Notes: generated by a model not told the origin, from the sequence alone. A stretch of DNA of 64,000 bases from VGJW01 sp035285595 (GCA_035285595.1 JAYKGV010000003.1:62001-126000); one strand, 5' to 3'. Shown: positions 8,744-17,444, counted from the first letter of the stretch. Numbers and translations: made by a program.

Positions 8744-8869
8744 GTCCCATGTAGGGCCTCGTCTTGCCTGAACCTTGGCTCACGTCATTCTTGCGCCGGC
8801 TTGAAGCCTTGGGGAGAGGACTTCCAACGGGCTGCTGCCAGTCCCAGTATGCATAGGGGAGGAACGTTC
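8744..8869. promoter_or_regulatory. Divergent intergenic region of the peptide/radical SAM locus
   Basis: These 126 bases separate the protease from the small-peptide gene and must contain the promoter for the plus-strand cassette and probably that of the protease. GGGGAGGA (8857-8864) is a strong ribosome site for the peptide gene. No clear -35/-10 pair or operator symmetry was recognised. Confidence 0.4.
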
Positions 8870-9106
8870 ATGGAGATGCGACACGAGGTGGATGGGGCTC
8901 TCGGTGTGTGGCTCGCGCGGCTGGAGTGCGAGCCGGATTGGCAGGACGACTTCCGGCGTGATCCAGAGGATGCCCTGGGACGTCACGCACGCGACCTCTC
9001 GGTCGGGGATGCGACCATCTTGCGGTCGTTGCTGCTTTATGGCGGCCTGCTGGAGTTCCGTCGGACGGCAGGACAGCCTTGGGCGGGATGGGGAATCGGA
9101 TGCTGA
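8870..9106 (+). CDS. Small peptide, candidate RiPP precursor
   Basis: A 78-residue protein with a strong ribosome site (GGGGAGGA, six bases before the ATG). It has no signal peptide or membrane segment. The middle, DWQDDFRRDPEDALGRHARDLS followed by an Ile/Leu-rich helix, resembles the short helical leader found in nif11/NHLP and LigA-like RiPP precursors (a DPE-x-AL-x motif). The last fifteen residues are compositionally different: Trp, Gly, Pro and a terminal Cys (QPWAGWGIGC). That gives a leader/core layout. Its stop overlaps the ATG of the radical SAM gene (ATGCTGA at 9100-9106), so translation is coupled. Alternatives are a carrier or accessory protein for the radical SAM enzyme. No homologue is recalled. 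Confidence 0.65.
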   Translation: MEMRHEVDGALGVWLARLECEPDWQDDFRRDPEDALGRHARDLSVGDATILRSLLLYGGLLEFRRTAGQPWAGWGIGC

Positions 9107-10107
9107 GACCCTTGGTCCTGCAGTTGGCCCCGACCAACGCGTGCAATCTGGCGTGCCGGCATTGCTACCGCAGTGCGGCCGATCGCTTCCCGGAGGAGTG
9201 GGGTTTCGAGGCCCAGGCCCGGACGGTGGAGGCCTGGGCGGAACTGGCGGCGGCCATGGGGCGCCCCCCGGTCCTTGTCCTGACCGGGGGAGAGCCGCTC
9301 ATCTCCCAGGAGCTTGCCGATCTCGTTCACGTCGCCACGCGGGCGGGGATCGGGATCCGGTTGAATACCAATGGGCTTCTGGCCAGTCGTGAGCGGATCG
9401 AGCGGTTGGCCAGCCGGGGGCTGAGGCATGCGCAGGTGTCCCTTGAGTCTCCTCTTCCAGAGGAGCACGAGGCCATTCGGGGCCGGGGGACTTTTGTCCG
9501 TACTGCACGTGGTGTGGCCGTGATGCGTGAAGCTGGCATGCAGGTCTGGATCAAGGTGACAGTCGGTGCCTTGCCGATGGCGGCTCTCGCCTCGTGGCAG
9601 GAATTGGCCCATGCGTGGGGTGTTCAGGGCGTGGCCTTTGCACGTGTGTTGCCCCTCGGCCGTTGGGAGGGGGGAAGTGAATCCCTGCTGCCCGATTCGG
9701 CATGGCTCGAGGCTCTCGCCGCGGCCGATGATCCCCGAGGCTTGCGGATGGTCTGGCGAGATGCCCCCTTTGACACGCGGCAGGGCACCTTGGAAGGGGC
9801 CCCTTGGCGTCCCGAAGAGGGGAGAGATGTTCTCGCGGTGGATGCGGATGGTACCTGGCTGGTGTCCCGGAGAATGCCCGTCGTTCTGGGCAAGGTGGGG
9901 AGAATGGGCCCCCGTGAGGCGTGGGGACATCCGCTGATGCGTGATTTGCGGTCGTGGGATCCCGGGGAAGCGTGCGGGGGCTGTCCGGCCCTGCCTGCTT
10001 GCCAGGGGGGCAGCCGTGCGATGACGTGGGCACGTACCGGAGACTGGCGGGGACGAGACCCCGATTGCACCCGGGTGGCGCTTTCGGAAGGTCTTCCACG
10101 CCGGTGA
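9100..10107 (+). CDS. Radical SAM enzyme with SPASM-like C-terminal cluster
   Basis: About 335 residues from the ATG at 9100, which overlaps the peptide stop; ATGs at 9079 and 9088 are alternatives. The SAM-cleaving [4Fe-4S] motif is C15-x3-C19-x2-C22 (NACNLACRHCYR), followed by the TGGEPLI SAM-binding motif and a LNTNG strand. The C-terminus (about residues 290-325) has CGGCPALPACQGG and a last Cys in DPDC, which is the layout of SPASM/twitch auxiliary clusters in peptide-modifying enzymes such as PqqE, MftC and sactisynthases. In many of these the motif reads GGCRA; here that Cys is Ser (GGSRA). Such enzymes cross-link or decarboxylate ribosomal peptides. The upstream small gene is the obvious substrate candidate. 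No RRE domain was seen. Confidence 0.88.
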   Translation: MLRPLVLQLAPTNACNLACRHCYRSAADRFPEEWGFEAQARTVEAWAELAAAMGRPPVLVLTGGEPLISQELADLVHVATRAGIGIRLNTNGLLASRERIERLASRGLRHAQVSLESPLPEEHEAIRGRGTFVRTARGVAVMREAGMQVWIKVTVGALPMAALASWQELAHAWGVQGVAFARVLPLGRWEGGSESLLPDSAWLEALAAADDPRGLRMVWRDAPFDTRQGTLEGAPWRPEEGRDVLAVDADGTWLVSRRMPVVLGKVGRMGPREAWGHPLMRDLRSWDPGEACGGCPALPACQGGSRAMTWARTGDWRGRDPDCTRVALSEGLPRR

Positions 10108-10115
10108 CAGGGTCG

Positions 10116-11138
10116 ATGAGTACCTCACGACTGGTCGTGATCGAAGCCGGTCGGCACGAGCTAAGGCTTGTAGGGCGAGATGGCGGATGGCACACGCGGG
10201 CGACGAAGTGGCCGGACGTGGCCGACGCCGTCACGGGCTTGGTCGAGGCCCTGCACGCGCTCTGTCCGGATTCGTCGGCCCCCGTGCTTCTCGTCCTGGG
10301 TTGTCAGGACCGCTTCGGGGGACATCGTGAGGCGTTGATAGGGTTGGGTCGGGCGCTTGCATCCTGGCCGGGAAAGCCGCCCATGGTTCGGGTGGCTTGC
10401 GTGAATGGCACGTCCTGGCCCTTGGGGGCGGCCTTGCGCTCACCGCTTCCGGCGACCCGTTTCACCCTGCCGCGTGCCCCAGGTCTTCGCGCGTTGGCCG
10501 AGGGGGTCGGCCAGCCCGACGCGGAGGCCGTCGTGGATATCGGTGCGTCTTCTGCGGAATGGGTACGGCTGGTCTCGCGAGATCCTGTGGGCCCGCACGA
10601 CCACGGGGCGCTCGCGCGTTTGCGAGATGGCCGCATGTCCTGGATCGGCCTGCTGGACACCCCGATGGATGCCGTACTCGAGACCTTCCGCGGTTGGCCG
10701 GTCGTGCCGAGGCACGCACGCATCCGGGCCGCGACGCGTTGGTTGGGCTTGCCTCCCCTGCCACTGCCCACACCTGCGGACCGTGCCGCTCTGGCTCGGG
10801 AATTGGCCGCCGCTCTTGCCCTCGATCCCGAAGGCCTGCTAAGGGCCTTTCCTCGGGAGGCGGATCCCTTCACGGCGTTGGCACAGGCCACGTGGCGCGC
10901 CGCGGTCCGTCGCCTCGCCCGCGCGTGGTCCACGCAAGCCCCTCCGGGGTCGCCTGTCTGGACCTGCGGGATTGGGGGGAGGTCTCTGGGCGGGGCGGCC
11001 CTTCGTCGCCTCCGGCATACGGTGCTCGGAGACCTGGAAGCGGTGCACGGGCTGCCGCCAGGGTATGGCGTGGCCGCAGGCTGGTTCATCAGGTCTCAGG
11101 TTCGGGGCTTGGCCGCCATCGCAACACCACCAGCGTGA
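10116..11138 (+). CDS. ASKHA-fold, hydantoinase/MfnF-like protein of unknown function
   Basis: About 340 residues, starting eight bases after the radical SAM stop. The region at residues 138-200 (VVDIGASSAEWVRL, then LARLRDGRMSWIGLLDTPMDAV) closely follows the phosphate-1/tD-RL-xGE-x-YtG-x-x-rTPv pattern of the H4MPT-linked C1-transfer protein family (MfnF-like, hydantoinase A related). A late Gly-rich CGIGGRSLGG (about residue 297) fits the adenosine motif. The N-terminal phosphate motif is degenerate (VVIEAGRHELRLVG). The family includes ATP-dependent ligases and kinases in cofactor synthesis. Its place after a peptide-modifying radical SAM gene suggests an activation or ligation role in the same pathway. 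The 3' end overlaps the convergent phosphatase gene by 50 bases. Confidence 0.6.
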   Translation: MSTSRLVVIEAGRHELRLVGRDGGWHTRATKWPDVADAVTGLVEALHALCPDSSAPVLLVLGCQDRFGGHREALIGLGRALASWPGKPPMVRVACVNGTSWPLGAALRSPLPATRFTLPRAPGLRALAEGVGQPDAEAVVDIGASSAEWVRLVSRDPVGPHDHGALARLRDGRMSWIGLLDTPMDAVLETFRGWPVVPRHARIRAATRWLGLPPLPLPTPADRAALARELAAALALDPEGLLRAFPREADPFTALAQATWRAAVRRLARAWSTQAPPGSPVWTCGIGGRSLGGAALRRLRHTVLGDLEAVHGLPPGYGVAAGWFIRSQVRGLAAIATPPA

Positions 11139-13203
11139 GATCGTCGATGGCGGGGCTGTGCTCCGGTCCACGGGCCTCGTGGACCAGCTGGTCCGCCACC
11201 GCCTCGGCAGGCAAGTCCGGTATCTTGTCCAAGGCTACACCGACGGCTCCGAGTCCACGGTGGGCGAGACCATCGGCAAGGCCGTCCGTTGCCCAGATGA
11301 TGCGGGTGCCGGGGCAAAGTTGGCGCACGTGCTCAGGTGGTCTGTGTCCTTCGAGCCATCCGAGTGCAGGCCCCGAGGGTCCTGGTGGCAGATTGTCAAT
11401 CCACGGTTCCTGCTGGCCCGCCGAGGCTGTCCGCATAAGCCCGTGATGAGGGTCCAGGAGGCCGATGGACATGGTGACGAACATGGAGGGAGAGGGACGT
11501 TGACGATGGAGGAGCGTGCCGAGTTCCTCGAGTAGCTCCGCCGGGCCGGCGGGGCCGTCTGCTCTCGCCCGCAGGAGGGTCAGCGTGGCGACCATGAGCA
11601 AGGCGGCGGGGACCCCCTTGCCGGAGACATCCCCGACGGCGACGAGCCATAGTCCATCCGGCCGGCGATGAACCTCCGCAAAGTCTCCACCCACCTCGAG
11701 GGCCGGCAGACATCTGACTGCGATTTCCAGATCGGGAGACGGAGGCGGTGGAGGCCCAAGCCACGCGCTTTGCAGCTGGCGTGCCAGCGCAAGTTCACGG
11801 TCGACTCTCTCCTGGCGGACATGAGCGGCCACCAGAGCAAGATGCTCGCCCCAGAGGGCATGCGCACGGTCGAGGTCCGCGAGGAATTTGAGATCCCGTG
11901 TGCCCCAAGGTTGGCCCGAGCGACGAGGCCCCGGCATTCCGCGGGGAAGGGGGCCCACGGACGGGGCGATCGGTTCGACCGGGACGACCGTTTCCTCGAG
12001 GATACGGGCGCGGAGCTGGTCCAGTGAGGTGGGATCGGGACATGATCGGGCCGCCTCGTGGAAACGATCGAGTGCTTGCTGAGGGTCATAGGGCATCTGA
12101 TCGAATAACTTGTCGAGGAGGGTCCGCAGGCGGCTGGCAAGCGGTTGCAGGCCCAAGGCGACGGCCAGAGAGGCCAGGACGCTCGGCCAAGGCCCCGCGG
12201 CATGGCCCCAGATGGTCAGCAGGAGGGCCTGCAGGCCGACGAGGGCCGCGGTGGCCAGCAAGTGGGCCAGCATGCGGCGGCTGCGGGAGTCGATGCCGAA
12301 GAGTTCGTCACGGACGAGCAGCACCCCCAGCGTCAGGGGAAACAGCAGCATCGTGGCCGCGAATCCCGCAGGCGGTCCTCCGCCGGCCAGTCCGCCGGTT
12401 CCGGTGACGACCGTGGGCAGGAGAGACAAGGCGGCACCTGCTGCGAAGGTCACCGAGCGTCGGCGCTCGTGCGCACGGGCCAGAGGATCGAGGAATCGCC
12501 CGATGGCCAGCACGGGCAAGGCCAGCAACCCCAGGCTGGCTCCGAGCAAGAGGCCGGGGTAAGCCCATGCGGCGGCTTCGGCATCCAGCCCCCCCCACAG
12601 GGCGAGCGCCATGCCCGCGAGGAGGCTCTTCACGGGAGGATGTCCTGGACCCCCGCCATCCGGGAGGTGGACCCTGCGCGCAAGGTCGAGGGCCAGCGCC
12701 GGGGTCGCCCCGAGGGCCAGCAGATTGATCAGCCACGTGTGGCGGGTCGTGACGCTTTCGAGGTTCGTGAGGGAAAAGAGGGCGACGACGAAAGTGAAGT
12801 CACCGAGTGAGCGGGCACCGGGATGGTGCGGGCGTATGGCCCCGATGCCCAGCCCGAGGCTACCCAGCAGGAGTCCGAGCCCGAGCCATGGTAGGAAGAA
12901 GCGCCAACGCGCGGCCTGGGTGAGCGGGACTTCCCGGAAAATGATCTCGGTGGGCGACTCGCCCCGTCGGACCGCGAGGCGCGTCCGACCGTCCGCCATG
13001 ATGTCACGTGCCGTGACACGGTCTCCGACGCGCAGACCTGCCTCGAAGGCGGGCCAGCCTGGATCGTGCAGGGCCGAAACCACGCCGTGTCGTTCCAGCA
13101 GGTAGCCTGCGAAGGGTTCTCGCTGCCAGGCCAGAAAGGTCCCCGTGGCCAGCAGGGCCAGCCCGAGAAGGACCAAGCCGCGAAACCGCCACGCGCCCAT
13201 CAT
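11089..13203 (-). CDS. Membrane PP2C/SpoIIE-type phosphatase with PDZ-like sensor region
   Basis: A 704-residue protein. One N-terminal transmembrane helix (LVLLGLALLATGTFLAW) is followed by a PDZ-like segment (GWPAFEAGLRVGDRVTARD), then about eight more membrane helices up to roughly residue 370, then a cytoplasmic part. The C-terminal 230 residues are a SpoIIE/RsbU phosphatase: metal-binding GGDF, GDVSGKGVPAALLM, WATDGLADG and DDLTLVVLR all carry their Asp residues. Such enzymes dephosphorylate STAS-domain antagonists, and a STAS gene starts 104 bases away in the opposite direction. The input domain arrangement (PDZ plus polytopic membrane) is typical of cyanobacterial and Deinococcus sensor phosphatases. 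The start is one of two tandem ATGs (13203 or 13200) with a weak ribosome site. Confidence 0.85.
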   Translation of the reverse strand: MMGAWRFRGLVLLGLALLATGTFLAWQREPFAGYLLERHGVVSALHDPGWPAFEAGLRVGDRVTARDIMADGRTRLAVRRGESPTEIIFREVPLTQAARWRFFLPWLGLGLLLGSLGLGIGAIRPHHPGARSLGDFTFVVALFSLTNLESVTTRHTWLINLLALGATPALALDLARRVHLPDGGGPGHPPVKSLLAGMALALWGGLDAEAAAWAYPGLLLGASLGLLALPVLAIGRFLDPLARAHERRRSVTFAAGAALSLLPTVVTGTGGLAGGGPPAGFAATMLLFPLTLGVLLVRDELFGIDSRSRRMLAHLLATAALVGLQALLLTIWGHAAGPWPSVLASLAVALGLQPLASRLRTLLDKLFDQMPYDPQQALDRFHEAARSCPDPTSLDQLRARILEETVVPVEPIAPSVGPLPRGMPGPRRSGQPWGTRDLKFLADLDRAHALWGEHLALVAAHVRQERVDRELALARQLQSAWLGPPPPPSPDLEIAVRCLPALEVGGDFAEVHRRPDGLWLVAVGDVSGKGVPAALLMVATLTLLRARADGPAGPAELLEELGTLLHRQRPSPSMFVTMSIGLLDPHHGLMRTASAGQQEPWIDNLPPGPSGPALGWLEGHRPPEHVRQLCPGTRIIWATDGLADGLAHRGLGAVGVALDKIPDLPAEAVADQLVHEARGPEHSPAIDDLTLVVLRWRPSPEPET

Positions 13204-13306
13204 GTCTTGGGGGCCCCCGTGGCGTGACGTCCATCCTGCGCTCGGATGACGCAAGGATGAAGCTCTTGCGCCGCCTCTGGCGACGAGGGCATGAAGGCGC
13301 CACGAT

Positions 13307-13651
13307 GTGGTCATGACGGATGACAAGGTCGAGGTGATGGCGTGGGCGGGCGATCTCGACGCACGAGCTGCGGATCGGTTGGCCGAGCTGCTGGGAACCA
13401 GCCGTGCGAGTGGCGTGAGGGACGTGGTCCTTGATCTCGGGCAGGTCGGTTTCGTCAGCAGCGCGGGGTTTGGTGCGCTGGTGGCGGAAACAGGCGCTTT
13501 TCGTGAGGCAGGCGGTGACCTCTGGCTCTGCGGTTTCACCCCCCAGGTCCGGGCCGTGGCTGACTTGCTGGGGCTTTCGCGGGTGGCACGGGTCCACGAG
13601 GACCGAGCTGCGGCGCTGGACGCGCTGGGGGCTGCTAGGATGGCGGGGTGA
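13307..13651 (+). CDS. STAS-domain anti-sigma factor antagonist
   Basis: A 114-residue protein consisting of a single STAS domain. Strands and the phosphorylation loop are clear: DVVLDLGQVGFVSSAGFGAL. Aligned with SpoIIAA (D-S-S-G-L), Ser52 occupies the phospho-Ser position and the usual Asp is Ser51. In partner switching, the unphosphorylated form binds an anti-sigma kinase and releases the sigma factor; a SpoIIE-type phosphatase restores it. The divergent phosphatase gene next door fits that role; no RsbW kinase or sigma gene is in the window. GTG at 13307 is preferred because GAAGG lies nine bases before it; an ATG at 13313 is possible. The stop overlaps the next gene (GTGA). Confidence 0.88.
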   Translation: MVMTDDKVEVMAWAGDLDARAADRLAELLGTSRASGVRDVVLDLGQVGFVSSAGFGALVAETGAFREAGGDLWLCGFTPQVRAVADLLGLSRVARVHEDRAAALDALGAARMAG

Positions 13652-14451
13652 GCCTGCCCTTGTTGACCAGTATTCGTAATCCCCGCGTGCAGCAGGTACG
13701 TCGTCTGCACGACGGGCGGGGCAGGCGCGAAGCAGGAGTGTTCGTGGTCGAGGGCACGCGCCTGCTCGAGGCCTTGCTTGTCGCGGATTGGCCGGTCCGT
13801 GAGGTGTACGTGGTCCCTGAACGGGAAGGTACCCTGCCAGCGGCTTGGCGGGATCGTACGACGGTCGTCGCGTCCCACGTCTATGCGGCGATGAGCACGC
13901 TCGAACACCCCGAAGGTGTCCTGGCCGTCGTCGAGTTGCCCGTGGCGCCGAGGATGCCGGCTGTAAGGCCCGACTCGCTCTGGCTGGCTCTGGATGGGTT
14001 GCAGGATCCCGGAAACGTCGGTGCGTTGATTCGGACCGCAGATGCCGCAGGTGTCGAAGCCGTGCTGCTGGGACCGGGCTGTGCGGATCCCTTCCAGCCC
14101 AAGGTCGTCCGGGCCAGCATGGGCTCCGTCTTCCACGTGCCGATGGTGCGTGTCCCGGACATGCTGGCCTGCTGCGCCTCCACCCGTGCGTCCGGCATGC
14201 GCTGGGTGGCGACCACCCTGGATGACGCCGTACCCTTGTGGCACGCGGCTCTGGCGGGCCCCTTATGTTGGTGGATGGGGCGGGAGGGCACCGGCCTGCC
14301 GAAGGCAGCCTTGGCGGCCGCAGATATTCGGGTCCACATCCCGATGCCCGGGCGGGCGGAGTCTCTCAATGCCGCGGCCGCCGCAGCGGTTTGTCTCTTC
14401 GAGACAGCCCGCCGACGGCGGCCGGATGAGGTGAGACCCGCGGGCAGTTAG
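13648..14451 (+). CDS. TrmH/SpoU family RNA 2'-O-ribose methyltransferase
   Basis: A 267-residue enzyme of the SPOUT superfamily with an N-terminal substrate-binding domain (residues 1-95, starting LTSIRNPRVQQVRRL) and a C-terminal trefoil-knot domain. The three SpoU motifs are present: NVGALIRTADAAG, MGREGTGLP and IPMPGRAESLNAAAAAA. These use S-adenosylmethionine to methylate 23S rRNA or tRNA ribose; RlmB-like or TsnR-like proteins are nearest. The exact target is not predictable. The GTG start at 13648 overlaps the STAS stop by four bases, so it is coupled to the regulatory gene. The last four bases overlap the convergent clpC stop. Confidence 0.87.
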   Translation: MSLPLLTSIRNPRVQQVRRLHDGRGRREAGVFVVEGTRLLEALLVADWPVREVYVVPEREGTLPAAWRDRTTVVASHVYAAMSTLEHPEGVLAVVELPVAPRMPAVRPDSLWLALDGLQDPGNVGALIRTADAAGVEAVLLGPGCADPFQPKVVRASMGSVFHVPMVRVPDMLACCASTRASGMRWVATTLDDAVPLWHAALAGPLCWWMGREGTGLPKAALAAADIRVHIPMPGRAESLNAAAAAAVCLFETARRRRPDEVRPAGS

Positions 14452-16910
14452 CCTTCCGAGTCCTCACCCGCGGGAAGGGAAGCGGTCACCAGCTCCCGGT
14501 TGCGGAAGCGGACCTTGCCCTCCTCGAGATAGGCTTCGACGACGCCTTCCTTGCGGATGGAACCTGCAAGAATCTCCTCCGCGAGGGGATCCTCGACCAG
14601 TCGCTGGATGGCCCTGCGCAAGGGACGCGCACCGTAGGACGGGTTATAGCCGTCCTCCACCAACTTCTCCTTGACTTCTGCCGTGATCTCGAGAGTGAAC
14701 TCGTTTTCCTTCATGCGAGCATACACTTCCTTCATCATGACGTCCGCAATCTGGGCGACTTCAGGCTTGGTGAGCGGATGGAAGACGATGGTCTCGTCGA
14801 TCCGGTTAAGGAACTCTGGCCTGAAGGCCTGCTTGAGCTCATCCATCACCAGATCCTTCATCTTGCCATACCGCTGGTCAGCGCCACCGGTCTGGAAGCC
14901 GAGGGACGAGCCCTTCTCGATGGCACGGGCTCCGATGTTGGAAGTCAGGATCACGATGGTGTTCTTGAAGTCCACCGTCCGGCCCTTGGCATCCGTCAGG
15001 CGGCCGTCCTCCAGAATCTGCAGCAAGATGTTGAAGGCATCGGGGTGAGCTTTTTCGATCTCGTCGAAGAGCACCACGCTGTAGGGCTTGCGGCGCACAG
15101 CTTCGGTCAGTTGTCCCCCCTCGTTGTAGCCTACGTAGCCCGGGGGTGAGCCAATCATTTTGGAGACCGCATGCTTCTCCATGTACTCCGACATGTCGAC
15201 CCTGATCAGGGCGTCTTCCTGCCCGAAGAAGTAGGAAGACAGAGCCTTGGCAACCTCGGTCTTGCCCACGCCGGTGGGCCCGCTGAAGATGAAGGAGCCA
15301 ATCGGCCGCTTGGGGTTCTTGAGGCCCACTCGGGCACGACGGACCGCCTTGCAGATCATCTCGATGGCCTCGTGTTGGCCGATGACCCGCTCGTGCATGA
15401 CCTCTTCCATCTTCAGGAGCTTTTCGGTTTCGCCTTCCGTGATCTTGGAGACCGGGATACCGGTCCAAGACGCCACGATGGCCGCGATTTCTTCCTCATC
15501 GACGACCGGAGCGGCTACATCCCCCCGCTCTTGACGCCACTCGGCCGCAATCTCTTTGATCCGCTCGCGCAGCGCCTGCTCCTGATCGCGGATCTGGCTG
15601 GCCTTCTCGAACTCCTGGTTGCGGATGTGTTGCTCTTTCTCCTTGGTGAACTGTCGCAGCTCCTTCTCGAGCTCCTTGGCCTTGGGCGGCAGGCTGCTCG
15701 AGCGCAACCGTACCCTCGAGGAGGCCTCATCCATCAGATCGATGGCCTTGTCCGGCAAGTACCGGTCCGAGATGTAGCGATCGGCCAGTTTGGCAGAGGC
15801 CACAAGTGCCTCGTCCGAGATCGTGAGACGGTGATGACTCTCGTAGCGTTCGCGCAAGCCACGCAGAATTTCGATGGTCTCCTCGACGCTCGGCTCACCT
15901 ACCATCACAGGTTGGAAACGACGCTCCAGAGCTGCATCCCGTTCGATGTGCTTGCGATATTCGTCGAGGGTCGTGGCGCCGATGCACTGCAACTCGCCTC
16001 GTGCGAGGGCAGGTTTAAGGATGTTCGCGGCGTCCACGGCTCCTTCTGCAGCACCCGCGCCGATCAGGGTGTGGAGCTCGTCGATGACCAGGATGATATT
16101 TCCGGCCCCGCGGATCTCTTCCATGATCTTCTTGAGCCGCTCCTCGAATTCGCCGCGGTACTTCGTTCCGGCGACCAGACTGCCGATGTCCAGCGTGACC
16201 ACCCGCTTCTCGGAAAGGATGTCGGGGACTTCACCGCTCGCTATGCGCAGGGCGAGACCTTCCGCAATGGCTGTCTTGCCCACGCCCGGCTCACCGATCA
16301 GCACCGGGTTGTTCTTGGAACGGCGACCCAGGATCTGAATGACCCGTTCGATTTCCTTTTCTCGTCCGACGACGGGGTCGAGGCGATGTTCTTCGGCCAT
16401 GTGCGTCAGGTTGGCGCCAAACTCGTCCAGCGTGGGGGTCTTGGAACGCTGCTGTCCTTGCGGAGTGGGAGCTCCGGATTCGCCAAGCAACCGAATGACG
16501 TTGCTGCGCACGCGGGAAAGATCGACGCCCAGATTCTCCAGGACCCTGACCGCAACGCCCTCGCCCTCGCGAATCAGGCCGAGAAGCAGATGCTCGGTCC
16601 CGATGTAGTTGTGGCCCAGTTGACGGGCTTCGTCCCACGAAAGCTCGAGCACGCGCTTGGCCCGGGGCGTGAAGGGAATCTCGACGGCAACGAATCCCGA
16701 CCCGCGGCCGATGATCTTCTCGACCTCGATGCGAGCATCCTTCAGGGACACGCCCATGCTTTTCAGGGTCTTGGCGGCCACCCCGGTGCCCTCTCCGATG
16801 AGACCCAGCAGGATCTGCTCAGTCCCCACGAAGTTGTGTCCCAGGCGGCGAGCTTCCTCCTGAGCGAGCATGATGACCTTGATCGCCTTTTCGGTGAACC
16901 GCTCGAACAT
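14448..16910 (-). CDS. clpC: ATP-dependent Clp protease ATP-binding subunit ClpC
   Basis: An 820-residue AAA+ unfoldase, full length for ClpC. Order: two N-terminal Clp repeats (residues 1-145, FTEKAIKVIMLAQEEARRLGHNFVGTEQ), AAA1 with Walker A GEPGVGKTAIAEG, a middle coiled region with a UVR-like motif, AAA2 with Walker A GPTGVGKTEVAK, and a C-terminal D2 small domain. It feeds substrates to ClpP; a ClpP-binding Gly-Phe/Leu loop should lie after Walker A2. The ATG at 16910 follows GAGGTG. It is downstream of hspR (68-base gap), so heat-shock control through HspR is the simple reading. It ends convergent with the TrmH gene, overlapping by four bases. Confidence 0.97.
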   Translation of the reverse strand: MFERFTEKAIKVIMLAQEEARRLGHNFVGTEQILLGLIGEGTGVAAKTLKSMGVSLKDARIEVEKIIGRGSGFVAVEIPFTPRAKRVLELSWDEARQLGHNYIGTEHLLLGLIREGEGVAVRVLENLGVDLSRVRSNVIRLLGESGAPTPQGQQRSKTPTLDEFGANLTHMAEEHRLDPVVGREKEIERVIQILGRRSKNNPVLIGEPGVGKTAIAEGLALRIASGEVPDILSEKRVVTLDIGSLVAGTKYRGEFEERLKKIMEEIRGAGNIILVIDELHTLIGAGAAEGAVDAANILKPALARGELQCIGATTLDEYRKHIERDAALERRFQPVMVGEPSVEETIEILRGLRERYESHHRLTISDEALVASAKLADRYISDRYLPDKAIDLMDEASSRVRLRSSSLPPKAKELEKELRQFTKEKEQHIRNQEFEKASQIRDQEQALRERIKEIAAEWRQERGDVAAPVVDEEEIAAIVASWTGIPVSKITEGETEKLLKMEEVMHERVIGQHEAIEMICKAVRRARVGLKNPKRPIGSFIFSGPTGVGKTEVAKALSSYFFGQEDALIRVDMSEYMEKHAVSKMIGSPPGYVGYNEGGQLTEAVRRKPYSVVLFDEIEKAHPDAFNILLQILEDGRLTDAKGRTVDFKNTIVILTSNIGARAIEKGSSLGFQTGGADQRYGKMKDLVMDELKQAFRPEFLNRIDETIVFHPLTKPEVAQIADVMMKEVYARMKENEFTLEITAEVKEKLVEDGYNPSYGARPLRRAIQRLVEDPLAEEILAGSIRKEGVVEAYLEEGKVRFRNRELVTASLPAGEDSEG

Positions 16911-16978
16911 CTTGGCACCTCGTCCTCGGGGTGGGCCCGGATGGGCCTCAGGGGAATCCTACCACGGGCCTCGCGACC

Positions 16979-17383
16979 CTATCCGTCGTTCCCCTCGCCA
17001 TCGTCCAAGGCACCTTGGAGACGGGCCTGAAGGTCTGCAATTTCTCCCTGTCGCACCCTTTTCATGGTCTCCAGCTGCGTCAGGCGGTCCTGGATGTCCC
17101 GCAACTCGGCTTCCTTCAAGGCCTTGAGGTGGTCCAGCTCATTTTGAAGCCTGATGATGCGCTCCACTCCGGCCAGGTTGATGCCCAGCTCCTGCGTCAG
17201 GTTCTGGATGTAGATCAGACGCTCGATGTCGCGCTGGCTGTAAAGCCGGTTCTTACCCTGTCTCTTGGGCTGGACCAGGCCTCGCCTCTCATAGAGACGC
17301 AGGGTTTGCGGATGCATGTTCACCAGCTCTGCTGCCACGCTGATGATGTATAGCGGGCGATCCTTCGCGCCGGGTTCGAGCAT
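16979..17383 (-). CDS. hspR: HspR-like MerR-family heat-shock repressor
   Basis: A 134-residue MerR-type regulator. The winged-helix domain is classic HspR: PLYIISVAAELVNMHPQTLR followed by LYERRGLVQPKR and NRLYSQRDIERL, then a coiled-coil dimerisation tail (residues 65-125). HspR represses chaperone and clp operons, usually with DnaK as co-repressor, and often controls its own promoter. The ATG at 17383 has GGAGGT upstream. It is the first gene of an operon with clpC. A good sigma-70 promoter is found at 17445-17473, overlapped by an inverted repeat. The classical HAIR operator sequence was not recognised. Confidence 0.9.
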   Translation of the reverse strand: MLEPGAKDRPLYIISVAAELVNMHPQTLRLYERRGLVQPKRQGKNRLYSQRDIERLIYIQNLTQELGINLAGVERIIRLQNELDHLKALKEAELRDIQDRLTQLETMKRVRQGEIADLQARLQGALDDGEGNDG

Positions 17384-17444
17384 GGACACCTCCGGAGAAC
17401 TCGGGCCTGGGTCACCTGCGTCACGGTTCCACCGCACGGCTGCG

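Noticed and set aside
8870..9106. PqqD-type RRE protein as identity of the 78-residue gene
   Set aside because: The winged-helix PqqD motifs (LN-x-TA, D-G) are absent; the layout fits a precursor peptide better.
15171..17030. 619-codon plus-strand frame opposite clpC
   Set aside because: Complete shadow of the ClpC reading frame.
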